A stretch of DNA of 6,777 nucleotides from an uncultured Comamonadaceae bacterium (GTDB taxonomy: Bacteria; Pseudomonadota; Gammaproteobacteria; Burkholderiales; Burkholderiaceae), in NCBI GenBank assembly GCA_946482595.1, contig CAMLSD010000171.1, positions 1-6,777 of the forward strand, in the 5' to 3' direction. The notes below the pieces were generated by a model. It worked only from the letters and a program-made list of their open reading frames with translations, searched no databases and was not told the DNA's origin. Positions within the stretch are counted from its first letter, which is position 1. Each line of letters opens with the position of its first letter. Of the stretch, positions 6,043-6,777 are shown piece after piece. The position numbers and the translations under genes are program-made.

Positions 6043-6777
6043 TCAGTCGGCCTGCTTGCGCAGGAAGGCCGGGATCTCGATCTCGTCCATGCCGTTGCTG
6101 GCCAGGGCATCGACCTTGGCAGCGGCCTGGGTCCGACCCGAGCGCCACACCGACGGCGTGTTCAGCCCGCTGTAGTCGTGACCGGCACCCGGGTGCGGCG
6201 TGGCCACGGCCTGGTTCAGCACCGGGATGTTGTCGGTGCCGGTGCGCAGCGCCTGGACGGGTTGCGAGTGCACGACGCTGATCGGTGCCTGCTGCTTGCG
6301 CGCCTGCGGCGACAGGCCGGTGGCGATCACCGTCACGCGCAGCTGGTCGCCCAGGGTTTCGTCGTAGGCCGTGCCGTAGATCACGTGCGCGTCGTCGGCC
6401 GCATAGCGGCGGATGGTGTTCATCGCATTGCGCGATTCCGACAGCTTGAACGTGCTCTTGCTGGCGGCGATCAGCACCAGCACGCCGCGTGCGCCGGACA
6501 GGTCGATGCCTTCGAGCAGCGGGCAGGCCACGGCAGCGTCCGCTGCCTTGGTGGCACGGTCCGGGCCGGCGGCCGTGGCCGTGCCCATCATGGCCTTGCC
6601 GGGTTCGCTCATCACGGTCTTGACGTCTTCGAAGTCGACGTTGACGAGACCGGGGATGTGGATGATGTCGCTGATGCCGCCCACGGCGTTCTTCAGCACG
6701 TCATTGGCCTCGGCAAAGGCTTCTTCCTGGGTGATGTCGTCACCCAGCACTTCCAGCAGCTTCTCGTTGAGCACGAC
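6043..6777 (-). CDS. ftsZ: Cell division protein FtsZ, C-terminal part (start lies beyond the window)
   Basis: The last 244 residues of the tubulin-like GTPase that polymerises into the division ring at midcell. The N-terminal GTP-binding domain with the GGGTGTG loop lies beyond the window's right edge, so the frame is open to base 6777. The visible part begins with LNEKLLEVLGDDITQEEAF. It then has the T7 (synergy) loop NVDFEDVKTVM, whose N, D and D complete the GTPase site of the next subunit, and ACPLLEGIDLSGARGVLV and the LRVTVIATGL strand of the C-terminal domain. A variable linker follows, then the conserved terminal peptide MDEIEIPAFLRKQAD, which binds FtsA and other tethers. Every key residue visible is standard. 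It is truncated only by the window, not broken. It probably shares a transcript with lpxC and the small membrane gene. Confidence 0.99.
   Translation of the reverse strand, partial: VVLNEKLLEVLGDDITQEEAFAEANDVLKNAVGGISDIIHIPGLVNVDFEDVKTVMSEPGKAMMGTATAAGPDRATKAADAAVACPLLEGIDLSGARGVLVLIAASKSTFKLSESRNAMNTIRRYAADDAHVIYGTAYDETLGDQLRVTVIATGLSPQARKQQAPISVVHSQPVQALRTGTDNIPVLNQAVATPHPGAGHDYSGLNTPSVWRSGRTQAAAKVDALASNGMDEIEIPAFLRKQAD

Noticed and set aside
4937..6175. 412-codon plus-strand frame covering lpxC and the ftsZ end
   Set aside because: It lies antisense to lpxC and ftsZ, both unmistakable. The composition (Val/Ala/His/Asp/Arg) is that of reverse-strand reading in high-GC DNA.
1..6777. CRISPR array, tRNA/rRNA, insertion sequence or phage genes
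   Set aside because: No regularly spaced repeats, tRNA-like cloverleaf, transposase motif or target-site duplication was seen, and every long frame is explained by ordinary chromosomal genes or their antisense shadows.

Overview
The window looks like a chromosomal segment of a GC-rich betaproteobacterium, most likely Burkholderiales. The lineage call rests on my recollection of family sequences: RuvC, LpxC and the FtsZ C-terminus (ending in the conserved FtsA-binding peptide with IPAFLRKQAD) have the Burkholderiales look. No search was run. There is no sign of a mobile element, phage, CRISPR array, tRNA or rRNA.

Left half, plus strand. A GC-rich inverted repeat (1-38) precedes a tightly packed run of three genes joined by two ATGA stop/start overlaps: a PlsC-type acyltransferase (87-716), a CdsA/YnbB-like membrane protein (713-1702) and ruvC (1699-2247). 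A 161-nt gap with a plausible sigma-70 promoter and a good Shine-Dalgarno leads to a membrane fatty acid desaturase-like gene (2409-3692). A membrane-anchored alpha/beta hydrolase (3730-4713) follows 37 nt later and is probably co-transcribed.

Right half, minus strand. The end of the division/cell-wall cluster is read leftwards: ftsZ (its C-terminal two thirds, 6043-6777, running off the window), then lpxC (4949-5884), then a 61-codon two-helix membrane protein (4753-4938) only 10 nt after lpxC. The two halves converge at 4714-4752.

Functionally the window is rich in envelope lipid genes. The first pair resembles phosphatidic acid formation and activation, the desaturase and hydrolase modify or cleave acyl lipids, and LpxC commits precursor to lipid A. 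RuvC (Holliday junction resolution) is the outlier, translationally coupled to lipid genes. The most interesting point is that the CdsA-like protein keeps the fold and the C-terminal LKRDAGVQ and GLLDRV context, but appears to have lost the acidic and other signature residues expected for CDP-diacylglycerol synthesis. The desaturase likewise has a non-classical second histidine box and a long C-terminal extension. I see no clear new defence or mobile system; the rest is ordinary core genome.
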